DNA of 64,000 nucleotides from Sphingomonas ginsenosidivorax. Lineage in GTDB: Bacteria > Pseudomonadota > Alphaproteobacteria > Sphingomonadales > Sphingomonadaceae. Under the pieces are notes generated by a model, which was not told the origin of the DNA, did no database searches, and was given only the letters and a program-made list of their open reading frames with translations. Location: NCBI RefSeq assembly GCF_007995065.1, contig NZ_VOQR01000001.1:251001-315000 (forward strand). The letters run 5' to 3'. Position numbers and translations under genes: made by a program. Below are positions 1-7,922 of this stretch, in pieces. Within the stretch, counting starts at the first letter, position 1; each line of letters starts with the position of its first letter.

Positions 1-145
1 GTCGGCTGCGGGCGTCCGCGCGGGCTGCGCCAGGGCCGCGATCTGGAACGCCTGGAAATTTGAGACAGCATTACGCACAGGTCTGGCTACTCGTCCGTGC
101 GCGTCACCGCTACACTTTTATGGCAAATTCTTTGCGGTTTTCCGG
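1..145. other. Window edge, no gene resolved
   Basis: No complete gene is visible. Two short open stretches run off the left edge. A plus-strand frame ends at the TGA at 61-63 and could be the last 20 codons of an upstream gene. A minus-strand frame opens at a GTG (78-76) and reads into the edge. Both are GC-rich and too short to choose between. Positions 64-145 contain no recognisable feature. Confidence 0.3.
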
Positions 146-610
146 CTAGCGGCCGTAGCGCATCGTCATCCGGAGTGTCCGCCCGGCAGCGGGAAGCTGG
201 AATCGCGTGGCGGAAAACGACGGCAGGCTCAGCGTCGTGGGCGCGTCGTTCGAAAAGCCATAGCCTTCCTTCGGCATGAACAGCGTCCGGTTGAATTTAT
301 GGTCGCCATTCTCGTCATGATATTGCGCGATCGCGTAATAGCCGGGCGACAGCCAGAAACAGGCGCGCGGCTCGGTCGCCAGCACGCGGGCACGCGTGAG
401 CTTGCCGCCCTTGGACAGGAACCGGCTCTTGTCGTCCGGATAGACGGTGAAGGCGACTTCGCCCGTCCGGTTGTGCAACGTGGTCGCCTCGAGCACGAGC
501 TTCGCCGCCCCGTTGCCGGGGGTACCGACGCAGGTTTCCGCATAGGCCGCGGCGGGCGACAGGATCAGCACGCCGGCAAGCAGCGTTCGGGCAAAAGTAG
601 ACTGAAGCAT
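146..610 (-). CDS. Secreted DUF2141 family protein
   Basis: 154 residues. The first ~25 residues form a Sec signal peptide (hydrophobic run LLAGVLILSPAAAYA, cleavage near AYA-ET). The mature part matches the DUF2141 pattern: a small beta-rich domain with FTVYPDD, a paired-cysteine region, LSPGYYAIAQYHDENGD and the terminal FMPKEGYGFSNDAP motif. The frame stays open to 769, but the ATG at 610 is chosen because the signal peptide begins there. It lies 44 bp downstream of the flippase gene on the same strand. It is predicted to be periplasmic or surface-associated. The function of the family is unknown. Confidence 0.85.
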   Translation of the reverse strand: MLQSTFARTLLAGVLILSPAAAYAETCVGTPGNGAAKLVLEATTLHNRTGEVAFTVYPDDKSRFLSKGGKLTRARVLATEPRACFWLSPGYYAIAQYHDENGDHKFNRTLFMPKEGYGFSNDAPTTLSLPSFSATRFQLPAAGRTLRMTMRYGR

Positions 611-654
611 GACTCCGCTTATCGCGCGCGGCCTGAACACAGGATGAGCGCGCC

Positions 655-2001
655 TCACCGTGCAATCACCGCTGGCAACCGGATCACCAGCAGCACGCCT
701 GCGCTCACCGAACCGATCAGGACCGCCAACGCCATGCCGAGCGAGCTGAGGAGCGGGATCAACACGCACGCCGCGGCGGCCATGATCGCGACGCTGACCG
801 CGCGGGCGACGAACACATCATGTGCACCGCGACCGTTGGCGGTCATCACGGTCTCGAGCCCGACGATCGTCAGCTCGACGCAGCCGGCCGCCGACAGCGC
901 GATGAGAACCGGGTAGCCGACGCCGAAGCCCGGGCCGCCGATCGTTTCCAGCGCCTGGCGACCGATCGCGACGACGATCGCCATGATCACCAGGCTGCCC
1001 AGCGCGCTGCCCAACGCCATCCGGCGGATCAGGCGTATGATCGACTCGCGCTCGACCATCCGGACGACTTCGGCAAAGGCGGCGCGCGACAGCATCTGCG
1101 ACAGTTTCGCGAGCGCCTGGGCCAGCTGCGCGGTCAGGCGGAAGATACCGGCGGACGACGTTCCCACGAACGCGCCGATGACCAGCAGCGGCACCTGCTT
1201 GCTGGACAAGTTGAGCGTCGAATTCGCGTTGATGCTGAGCGCGAACCGGACGAACCCCGGATTTTCCGCGATCACCTGGCGCCAGTCGAACCAGCCGCGC
1301 GACGCGAACAGGCGCCAGTCCCCACCGCGGATGATCAAGGCCCAATAGGTGAGCGCGGTGGCGAGCTCGGCCAGCGCCCAGGCGAACAGGAAGCCCTGCA
1401 CGGTCGGATGGAACCACATCACCAGCGCCGCGCCGATAAAGCGCATGATCGGGGTCACGCTGTCCGCGACCGCCGCTGACGAGAAGCGATCGCGCAGCCG
1501 CAGGACCCCGGTGGGTGTCGACCGGATCGTCAGCAACTGGATGACCGTGAAGATCAACGTCGCGCGCAACAGCGTCGGTCCGATCCCGAATGCCTCGCCC
1601 CAGAGTTCGAGGATCGTCACCGCCATCACCACGCCGATCAACGCGCTGGCGAGATCCATCGCGGCGCAGGTCCGGAACAGCCGACCCAGCCGTGCCATGT
1701 CGCCCTTGGCCTGCGCTTCGATGCCGTAGCGGACGATGATCTGCCAGGTCTGGAACGCGACCAGGGTCGCCAGCGCCTGCGAGGCGCCGGATACCAGCGC
1801 GAAGCGGCCGAAATCCTTCACGCCCAGGCTGCGCGTCGCGAACCCGATATAGAACAGCGACAGCACCGCGACCACGCCGCGACTGGCGAGCAGCCAGCCG
1901 AGGTTGCGTGCGACCACGCCCATCGCGCCCTGGAGGCGGAATTTGCCACCGGATGCGGAACGCCCGCGGAACCGGGCAGACAGGCGTGCGCCGATGCTCA
2001 T
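655..2001 (-). CDS. Polysaccharide flippase, Wzx/MATE-like
   Basis: 448 residues, almost entirely hydrophobic segments (about 12) after a basic N-terminus of ~35 residues. The opening NLGWLLASRGVVAVLSLFYI followed by TRSLGVKDFGRFALV is typical of the polysaccharide transporter branch of the MVF/MOP flippase superfamily, whose members move lipid-linked sugars or teichoic-acid-like polymers across the inner membrane. It is the penultimate gene of a minus-strand run, 31 bp after the CDP-alcohol phosphatidyltransferase, so the likely cargo is the product of that pathway. The family is clear; the substrate is inferred from context. Confidence 0.85.
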   Translation of the reverse strand: MSIGARLSARFRGRSASGGKFRLQGAMGVVARNLGWLLASRGVVAVLSLFYIGFATRSLGVKDFGRFALVSGASQALATLVAFQTWQIIVRYGIEAQAKGDMARLGRLFRTCAAMDLASALIGVVMAVTILELWGEAFGIGPTLLRATLIFTVIQLLTIRSTPTGVLRLRDRFSSAAVADSVTPIMRFIGAALVMWFHPTVQGFLFAWALAELATALTYWALIIRGGDWRLFASRGWFDWRQVIAENPGFVRFALSINANSTLNLSSKQVPLLVIGAFVGTSSAGIFRLTAQLAQALAKLSQMLSRAAFAEVVRMVERESIIRLIRRMALGSALGSLVIMAIVVAIGRQALETIGGPGFGVGYPVLIALSAAGCVELTIVGLETVMTANGRGAHDVFVARAVSVAIMAAAACVLIPLLSSLGMALAVLIGSVSAGVLLVIRLPAVIAR

Positions 2002-2032
2002 GTCCTGGCCGCCCCTAGCGGTCCGCCACGCG

Positions 2033-3142
2033 TCAGGCCAGCCAGCTTGTCAGCGCTTCGCCGCGCGCGCGCCGGGCGATCGCCTGCAGCAGCCGGACCA
2101 TGTGGACGACCAGCGAGATCGCCGTCCACGCCGCCACCCCGATGATCCCCCAGTCGGGCCGCGTGAGCAGAAGACAGGCGAAAAGAATCACCATGTTGGG
2201 GTTGCGCCGCGCGGTGACGAGTCGGAAGCGGCTGTCGAACCGCTCCCAGACATGGATGTGCATGCCGAACCGCACGATGAACGCGCCCTCGATCAGCCGC
2301 TGCGCGACATAGCCGAACAGCATCGTGCCGATCACCCACCAGAAGGTAGTGTCGTCGAGCGGCCGGCCATAGGGCGCGCACCCCGCGGCCCAGGCCCACC
2401 ACCAGAAGGGTGGGTGGACCAGGTCGACGCCGTGGTCCCAGGCATTGCCGAGCTTCGACGCGGTGATCGTGCAGCGCGCGAGCTTTCCGTCGACGGTGTC
2501 GAGCACCATGAAGACCAGGCCCGTCGCGAGGCCCGTCCAGAACCAGCCATGCCAGAACGCGATCGTCGCGACGATGCAGAGCACCGATCCCAGTGCGGTC
2601 ACCTGGTTGGGCGTGATGCCGAAGCGCGCGCAGACCCGGGTGATCGCCAACGCCCATTCGGGCCACAGATACTTGGTGAGCAGGTCGGTGACGCCCTTAT
2701 AGGCCCCCACATAGCTGGCGCGCTCGATTCCCGGCACGGCGGCGGGGACCAGGCGCTCGGCGAACGGCTTCTCCCGCTTGCGCAGCGCCTCGTTCAGGAT
2801 GCCTTCGTCCGCCTCGGCCGCGATCACGGTCAGCGCCGTCGCGGGCATCGCGGCATCGGCCCGCATCGCCTCCTCGACCTGGAGCCGTTCGGAGGCGTCG
2901 CGGACGTGCGCCAGCACGGGCACGCCGCCGCGCGTCACGACGGTGCCGGGCCGCGTCTTCAGATGTGCGGTCCAGACCGGATCGAACGCGAACGCCGTGT
3001 TGGCCAGGATCGCCGGGCCGCCGGCGTCATCCGCCGCGAACCCCTGTGACGCAGCGATCCGCCGCGTCCGCTCGGTGTTCGTCATCCCCCAGAGCAGGGT
3101 CGGGTTGGTGCCGACGGGAACGAGAGCGAGTGGTGATGCCAT
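2033..3142 (-). CDS. CDP-alcohol phosphatidyltransferase family protein
   Basis: 369 residues in two parts. Residues 215-240 carry the complete CDP-alcohol phosphatidyltransferase signature DxxDGxxARx8GxxxDxxxD (D215, D218, G219, A222, R223, G232, D236, D240), set among membrane segments of the C-terminal half. The N-terminal ~145 residues resemble a worn nucleotidyltransferase-like domain ending in ALRKREKPF, as in proteins annotated as bifunctional inositol-phosphate cytidylyltransferase/DIPP synthase. I see no intact nucleotide-binding loop there, so a separate cytidylyltransferase, plausibly the gene at 4360-5082, may supply the CDP-alcohol. The acceptor alcohol is unknown. The gene sits between the glycerophosphotransferase-like gene and the flippase. 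Confidence 0.85.
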   Translation of the reverse strand: MASPLALVPVGTNPTLLWGMTNTERTRRIAASQGFAADDAGGPAILANTAFAFDPVWTAHLKTRPGTVVTRGGVPVLAHVRDASERLQVEEAMRADAAMPATALTVIAAEADEGILNEALRKREKPFAERLVPAAVPGIERASYVGAYKGVTDLLTKYLWPEWALAITRVCARFGITPNQVTALGSVLCIVATIAFWHGWFWTGLATGLVFMVLDTVDGKLARCTITASKLGNAWDHGVDLVHPPFWWWAWAAGCAPYGRPLDDTTFWWVIGTMLFGYVAQRLIEGAFIVRFGMHIHVWERFDSRFRLVTARRNPNMVILFACLLLTRPDWGIIGVAAWTAISLVVHMVRLLQAIARRARGEALTSWLA

Positions 3143-3253
3143 GGGTCTGCGATAGCCGATTACGGGGTGAATTAAAGCCGGGCGACCCGGTCGCCGTCAC
3201 CGCGTTCGTCGCGGTCACGGCACCTGCCGCCCAATTTGCGAAAGTTGGGGGCG

Positions 3254-4363
3254 CTATCGTTCCAGAGCCATCAGGATCTGCGCTGCGGCCCGTGTCGGCG
3301 CGCCGCCACCGATATCGCCTAGCGCATCCTCGACGAAGCGCGCCTGGAACGCCGCAAATCCCTCATGCATCGCCGGCGCACGCTCCAGCGCCGGGATCAG
3401 CGAGTCGAGCGTCTCCACGACCTCGCCCGCGCCCCACATTTCGTAGGAAACATCCCCCTTCCAGTCCGCGCCCAGTGCGTTCAGGAAGACACAGGGGCGC
3501 GGGCGGATCATATATTCGACGACCTGGCTCGACGTGTCGCCAAGATAGGCGTCCGCCGCCGCGGTGTAGCTGCCGTCGACCATCGCGAAGCTGTCGAGGT
3601 CGACATGGACGCCCGGCCGGCCCGCAAGCCCCTCGGCGAACGGCCGCAGGTCGGGCGCGCGTTCGGCCAGCCGCTGGTGCGGGGCGAAGATCAGGTTGTA
3701 GCGTCCGTCCGCCAGTACGCGCTCGACCACCTCGGGTCCCCAGCGCCACCAGGACGAACGATGCGCCTGCCAGTGCGGCGTGTAGAGCACGACCGGCCTG
3801 GTATTGGCGAACAGCGTCGTCGCCGGCGTACGCTGGCGGAAGGCGGCCTTCACATAGCCCGTCGTCACGACGCGCGACGGGGTGTCGCCGCCTGCGATCA
3901 GCGCGCGGCGATCGCGCTCGGCCGCGACCAGAGTCCGCCACCCCGCGCGCCGCCGCCAATGCCCGCGCGCCATCATCGACCCAGCACCGTGGAACGTGTC
4001 GATGAACCGCGTCTTCAACGGCACCACCGCAGGCAGCCACAGACTCGTCTGCTCGGCGCACACGACGACGGGCGTCCGCGCGAGATGGGGGAGCAGGCGC
4101 GCGAGCATGGGCAGCTTGGCGGGCAGGGCGGGATTGCGCCCCTCCACATCGCCGACCGTCCGGAACCCGGGTGCGCGCCGGATCCGAACGCTCGGCAGGT
4201 CGGCACTCCAGCGTTCCAGCAGGGCCGCGTGCATCGACGTGCTGGCCCACAGCTCGATCGGCAGCGCGGGATCCGCCGCGGCCAGCGCCTCGACGATCGG
4301 ATAGAGGTGCGGGATCAGCAGCGTCTCGCCCAGGAACAGGAAGGCGACCTTCCGGTGCATCAC
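3254..4363 (-). CDS. CDP-glycerol glycerophosphotransferase-like protein
   Basis: 369 residues, GT-B fold type. Features seen: FHGAGSM at 124-130, VVLYTPHW at 191-198, APHQRL at 227-232 and YLGDTSSQVVEYM at 273-285. These are the landmarks of the TagF/TagB poly-glycerophosphate transferase family, including the SS-containing nucleotide-binding turn. No signal peptide or transmembrane helix is apparent; known relatives act at the cytoplasmic face. The start overlaps the stop of the upstream nucleotidyltransferase by 4 bp (ATGA), implying translational coupling. Such enzymes are best known from Gram-positive teichoic acid synthesis, but also make capsules and phosphoglycerol decorations in Gram-negatives. 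The polymer here is unknown. Confidence 0.8.
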   Translation of the reverse strand: MMHRKVAFLFLGETLLIPHLYPIVEALAAADPALPIELWASTSMHAALLERWSADLPSVRIRRAPGFRTVGDVEGRNPALPAKLPMLARLLPHLARTPVVVCAEQTSLWLPAVVPLKTRFIDTFHGAGSMMARGHWRRRAGWRTLVAAERDRRALIAGGDTPSRVVTTGYVKAAFRQRTPATTLFANTRPVVLYTPHWQAHRSSWWRWGPEVVERVLADGRYNLIFAPHQRLAERAPDLRPFAEGLAGRPGVHVDLDSFAMVDGSYTAAADAYLGDTSSQVVEYMIRPRPCVFLNALGADWKGDVSYEMWGAGEVVETLDSLIPALERAPAMHEGFAAFQARFVEDALGDIGGGAPTRAAAQILMALER

Positions 4364-5082
4364 GCAAGCTCACCGCGATGGTCGCGTTGCCACAGGTCGA
4401 TGTCCTCGGGCCGGTCGATCTCCTGCCAGCGCGTGCCCGGCACGATCCGCACCGCGGTCACGCCGGCCCCGTGCGCGACGCGGCGCACGACCGCGTGGTG
4501 ATAGGACTGGATGCCACCTTCCTCGCCGATCACGTCGCGTAGCGCATCGGCATAGGCGGTGCCGCCCGTCGATACGATCAGCCCGAGCGACCGATCGGTG
4601 GGGAGGTGCCCCGGGATCTGCTTGCCGACGGTCACGATCCGGTCGCCGTCGGTCTCGACCAGCATGTCGTCCAGCCCCGGCTTCGACAGCTGCTCGACGA
4701 CCAGCTTCACGCCCGTGCCCGGGCTGTCGATCGCGAGGTGCAGGATGCTGGTCTCGAACAGCGTATCGCCGTTCATGAGTGCGAATGGCTCGTCGAGCGC
4801 GGCGCGCGCCGCCCAGACGCTGCCGATGCTGTTCGCGATTGCCCAGAACGGGTTGAACACGAGCTCGACGGGAAACGCGTCGCGGGTCGCCAGGTGCGCG
4901 GCGACCTGATCGATCCGGTATCCGCCGACGATCACCGCACCGTCGAACCCCGCCGCGGCGACCGCATCGAGCTGATGGTCGAGGATCGCGCGACCGCCGA
5001 CGGCGACCAGGCATTTTGGCGTGGTCAGCGTCAGCGGCAACAGGCGCGAGCCATGTCCGGCAGCGATGATGATGGCCTTCAT
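4360..5082 (-). CDS. Sugar-phosphate/choline-phosphate nucleotidyltransferase
   Basis: 240 residues, a single NTP-transferase domain. The N-terminus holds the nucleotide-binding loop AAGHGSRLLPLT followed by TPKCLV (residues 7-26), and NGDTLF supplies the metal-binding Asp. Size and motifs fit the phosphocholine cytidylyltransferase-like (LicC/INO1-P cytidylyltransferase) branch, which makes a CDP-alcohol from CTP. Its 4-bp overlap with a CDP-glycerol glycerophosphotransferase-like gene and proximity to a CDP-alcohol transferase support CTP as the nucleotide. It lies 39 bp after nodT on the same strand and may share that transcript. The exact substrate is not determinable here. Confidence 0.85.
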   Translation of the reverse strand: MKAIIIAAGHGSRLLPLTLTTPKCLVAVGGRAILDHQLDAVAAAGFDGAVIVGGYRIDQVAAHLATRDAFPVELVFNPFWAIANSIGSVWAARAALDEPFALMNGDTLFETSILHLAIDSPGTGVKLVVEQLSKPGLDDMLVETDGDRIVTVGKQIPGHLPTDRSLGLIVSTGGTAYADALRDVIGEEGGIQSYHHAVVRRVAHGAGVTAVRIVPGTRWQEIDRPEDIDLWQRDHRGELA

Positions 5083-5121
5083 TCGCGCGCCCCTACTGGC
5101 GAACTGTGGCAGGAAAAAGCG

Positions 5122-6513
5122 TCAGCGCGTCGTCGCCGTGATATCGGCGGGTGACCAGCCGCCGCCCATCGCCTGGTAGAGGGTAACGTAGGCGTTAAGT
5201 CGATCCGCGCGCGCCTGCACCAGCGACAGTTCGGCGGTCAGCAACCCGCGCTGCGCGTCGAGCTGGTCGATATAGGCGGAATAGCCCGCGCGGTAGCGGT
5301 TCGATGCGTTGCGCAGCGCGCCCGCGAGCGCATCGCGCTGGCCGGATAGCGCGATCGCCTGCTCGCCCGACCGCTGCACGCCGGCCAGGCTGTCGTCGAC
5401 CTCGCGGAACGCCTGCAGCGCGGCGCGGCGATAGGCGAAGGCGGCCTGGTCGCGCCGCGCGGTCGCCGCATCGGTCTGCGCGCGCAGCCGGCCGCCGTCG
5501 AAGATCGGGCTGAGGATGCTCGCCCCCACCGTGAACACGCCGATCGGGTTGGCGAGCGCGGTCGACAATGCGACGCCCGCCGATCCGGTGAGCGCGAGGT
5601 TGGGCAGCATCGCCGCGCGCGCGCTGTCGAGCGAGCGGTCGGTGGCGACCAGCGTCTGTTCGGCCTGATAGAGATCGGGCCGTCGCCGCAGCAGGTCGGC
5701 GGGAAGGCCGTCGGGGATCGCCGGTGTCGCCAGCCGGTCGAGCGGCACGCCGCGCGGGATCGGCCCGGGATTGTCGCCGAGCAACAGGCTGAGCGCATTC
5801 TCCTGCCGGCTGATCGCGAGCTGCGCCGCGGGGACGAGCTGTTCGGTCGCGCGATATTCGTACTCGGACTGGCGGAGCTCGAGGTTCGAGGTGTAGCCGG
5901 TCTCGGCCCGGCGCCGCGCGATCCGCAGGCCTTCGGCGCGCGCCGCCAGCGTCTGGCGCGCGACCGCGAGGCGCAGGTCGAGCGCGCGCAGCGTGATATA
6001 GCCGATCGCGATGCTGCTCTCGATCCCCAGCCGCACGGTGTCGCGCGCGCCCTCGGTCGCCAGCAACTGCGCCTGTGCGGCCCGGTTCGCCTGGCGCAGC
6101 CGCCCGAACAGGTCAAGATCGTAGCTGATCGACACCGCGGGCTGCGCGCCGATCGCGTCCGAGGGCGTCCCGAGCGGGCTGACGGTCTGGCCGGTGGTGC
6201 CGGGCACCGACCCGCCGACCAGCGGCAGTCGCTGCGCGCGCGCCAGCCGTTCGGTCGCGCGCGCCTCGTCGATCCGCGCCGCCGCGCTGCCGAGGTCGGG
6301 ATTGTTGGCGAGGCCGCGTGCGACAAGGCCGGTCAGCACCGGATCGCCGAACGCGTTCCACCAGTCCGCGCGGACCGGACCGCCGGGAGCGAGCGCGGTG
6401 CGCCACGCGGGCGGAGGCGCGACCGCGGTCGCGGCGGGGGCGGACGGGCGGGGGCCGATGCACCCGGCGACGGCCAGAACTAGAGCCGATGCAGCAAGCA
6501 GCCGTCCACTCAA
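5122..6513 (-). CDS. NodT-family outer-membrane efflux lipoprotein
   Basis: 463 residues from a TTG at 6513. It has a lipoprotein signal (LLAASALVLAVAGC) and then two OEP (TolC-like) repeats rich in long coiled helices, beginning WWNAFGDPVL and ending ALYQAMGGGW-like (LYQAMGGGWSPADI). It forms the outer-membrane channel of a tripartite pump with the EmrA adaptor and EmrB transporter encoded upstream. The frame stays open to 6759, but that extension only translates intergenic palindromic repeats; the TTG immediately before the lipoprotein signal gives the normal family length of 460-480. Two repeat elements (6531-6736) separate it from emrA, so co-transcription is likely but not certain. Confidence 0.85.
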   Translation of the reverse strand: MSGRLLAASALVLAVAGCIGPRPSAPAATAVAPPPAWRTALAPGGPVRADWWNAFGDPVLTGLVARGLANNPDLGSAAARIDEARATERLARAQRLPLVGGSVPGTTGQTVSPLGTPSDAIGAQPAVSISYDLDLFGRLRQANRAAQAQLLATEGARDTVRLGIESSIAIGYITLRALDLRLAVARQTLAARAEGLRIARRRAETGYTSNLELRQSEYEYRATEQLVPAAQLAISRQENALSLLLGDNPGPIPRGVPLDRLATPAIPDGLPADLLRRRPDLYQAEQTLVATDRSLDSARAAMLPNLALTGSAGVALSTALANPIGVFTVGASILSPIFDGGRLRAQTDAATARRDQAAFAYRRAALQAFREVDDSLAGVQRSGEQAIALSGQRDALAGALRNASNRYRAGYSAYIDQLDAQRGLLTAELSLVQARADRLNAYVTLYQAMGGGWSPADITATTR

Positions 6514-6530
6514 GCTCCCGCAAAAGCGCC

Positions 6531-6630
6531 TCCCCGGCGAAGGCCGGGGCCCAATCGGGAATGCCTCGATGATCGCGTGCGATCCTACGTCACGGACGCC
6601 CCCCAATTGGGCCCCGGCCTTCGCCGGGGG
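6531..6630. repeat. Family A palindromic element (REPIN-like)
   Basis: Two inverted arms (6531-6560 and 6601-6630), each with a small hairpin of the type CCCCGGC-GAAG-GCCGGGG followed by CCCAATxGGG. A 40-bp spacer separates them. It lies between emrA and nodT. It is the same element type as those at 23935, 30863, 38757, 40988, 43315 and 47665. Confidence 0.85.
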
Positions 6631-6655
6631 GGGAAGGGGGCCGCCGATACTTCTC

Positions 6656-6736
6656 CGTTCCCCCGCGAAGGCGGGGGTCCAGGAGTCGCAGGCGCTGCGG
6701 TTGCCGCCTCTGGATCCCCGCCTGCGCGGGGGAACG
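6656..6736. repeat. Family F palindromic element
   Basis: Inverted arms CGTTCCCCCGCGAAGGCGGG... and ...CCCGCCTGCGCGGGGGAACG flank a ~35-bp spacer, with GTCCAG/CTGGAT at the inner ends. It lies directly beside the family A element at 6531. It is the only copy of this family in the window. Confidence 0.8.
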
Positions 6737-6755
6737 GTAGATGCGAAGCGGCTCA

Positions 6756-7922
6756 TCACCGGTCGCCCGGCCCACCGGCCGTATCGACCCGCGCCTGGAC
6801 CGACATCCCTGGGCGCAGCCGCCGCGCCAGCGGCTGGCCGGCGTCGACCTTGATCCGCACCGCGATCCGCTGCGGCACCTTGGTGAAGTTCCCCGTCGCG
6901 TTGTCGGCCTTGAGTACCGCGAACTCGGACCCGGCCGCGGGCGAGATCCGCTCGACGCGTCCGGTCAGCTGGGCGTTGGCAAGCCCGTCGACGGTGAACG
7001 AGGCCGGCTGGCCGATGGCCATCCGCGCGGTCTGCGCCTCCTTGAAGTTCGCGATTACCCAGGTTTCGGGCGGTACCAGGAACATCAGCTGCGATCCGGC
7101 GGTGACATATTGCCCCAGCCGCACGCCGACCTCGCTCAGCCGGCCACCCTCGGGAGCGCGGACCACGGTGTTCGCCAGGTCGATCCGCGCGAGCTGTCGC
7201 GCGGCCTCCGCGCCCGAGACACCGGCCTGCTGCCCGCCGCGACCGACCTCGACGGTGCGGATGTCCTGCCGGGCGATCTCGCGTGCGGCCTCGGCCTGCT
7301 GGACCTGCGCCTGCGCCTGGCGCAGCGCGGCCAGCGTCTGGTCGCGCTCACGAAGCGATACGGAGCCATCGGTGACGAGGTCGTTGACGCGGTTCATGTC
7401 GGCCTGCGCGCGCATCAGCTGCGCGCTGGCGTTGGCGACCGCGGCGTCCTGCGCGGCGAGGCTGGCGGCGCGCGACGCAGCGGTCTGGCGGCTGTTGGCG
7501 AGCGTCGCCTCCTGCGCGCCGACCTGCGCCTGCGCCTGTTCGACGCGCTGGCGATAGATGCGGTCGTCGATCAGCACCAGCGGCTGCCCCGCGGTCACGT
7601 CGGCGAAGTCGCGCACGAACACCTTGGTGACATAGCCGCTGACCTGCGGGCTGATCACCGTCGTGCGGCCGCGGACATAGGCGTTGTCGGTCGATTCGTT
7701 CGCGGTGGTGAACGGCGGCAGCCGCCACGCCGCGAGCACCGCGCAGATCCCCGCCACCGCGAGCAGCACGATGACGATCGTCGCGGTCGGGCTGGGACGC
7801 TGCGGCTTCCAGCCCGAGCCCGCGGGGGCCGCGGGCGCAGCGCCTGCGGCTATCTCCGCGGCGCGCGCCTCGCTGACGGGCGCGGGTTCGGCGGCAGGCT
7901 CGGCAGTCCGGGCGTCGGTCAT
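6756..7922 (-). CDS. emrA: EmrA-like membrane fusion protein (HlyD family)
   Basis: 388 residues. An Ala/Pro-rich cytoplasmic tail (1-45) is followed by one transmembrane anchor (about 47-66) and then TDNAYVRG (78-85), the EmrA hallmark, the biotinyl-lipoyl half-motifs (VSGYVTKVFV, VRAPEGGRLSEV) and a long Gln/Ala-rich coiled-coil hairpin between them. It bridges the inner-membrane EmrB transporter to a TolC/NodT channel for drug export. The start overlaps the emrB stop by 4 bp (ATGA at 7919-7922), so the pair is translationally coupled. Substrates cannot be read from sequence. Confidence 0.9.
   Translation of the reverse strand: MTDARTAEPAAEPAPVSEARAAEIAAGAAPAAPAGSGWKPQRPSPTATIVIVLLAVAGICAVLAAWRLPPFTTANESTDNAYVRGRTTVISPQVSGYVTKVFVRDFADVTAGQPLVLIDDRIYRQRVEQAQAQVGAQEATLANSRQTAASRAASLAAQDAAVANASAQLMRAQADMNRVNDLVTDGSVSLRERDQTLAALRQAQAQVQQAEAAREIARQDIRTVEVGRGGQQAGVSGAEAARQLARIDLANTVVRAPEGGRLSEVGVRLGQYVTAGSQLMFLVPPETWVIANFKEAQTARMAIGQPASFTVDGLANAQLTGRVERISPAAGSEFAVLKADNATGNFTKVPQRIAVRIKVDAGQPLARRLRPGMSVQARVDTAGGPGDR

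Noticed and set aside
299..916. 205-codon plus-strand open frame over the DUF2141 and flippase genes
   Set aside because: Antisense shadow; the minus strand has a signal peptide and a recognisable domain.
6514..6759. N-terminal extension of NodT (82 codons)
   Set aside because: It only translates two palindromic intergenic elements; the lipoprotein signal begins at the TTG at 6513.
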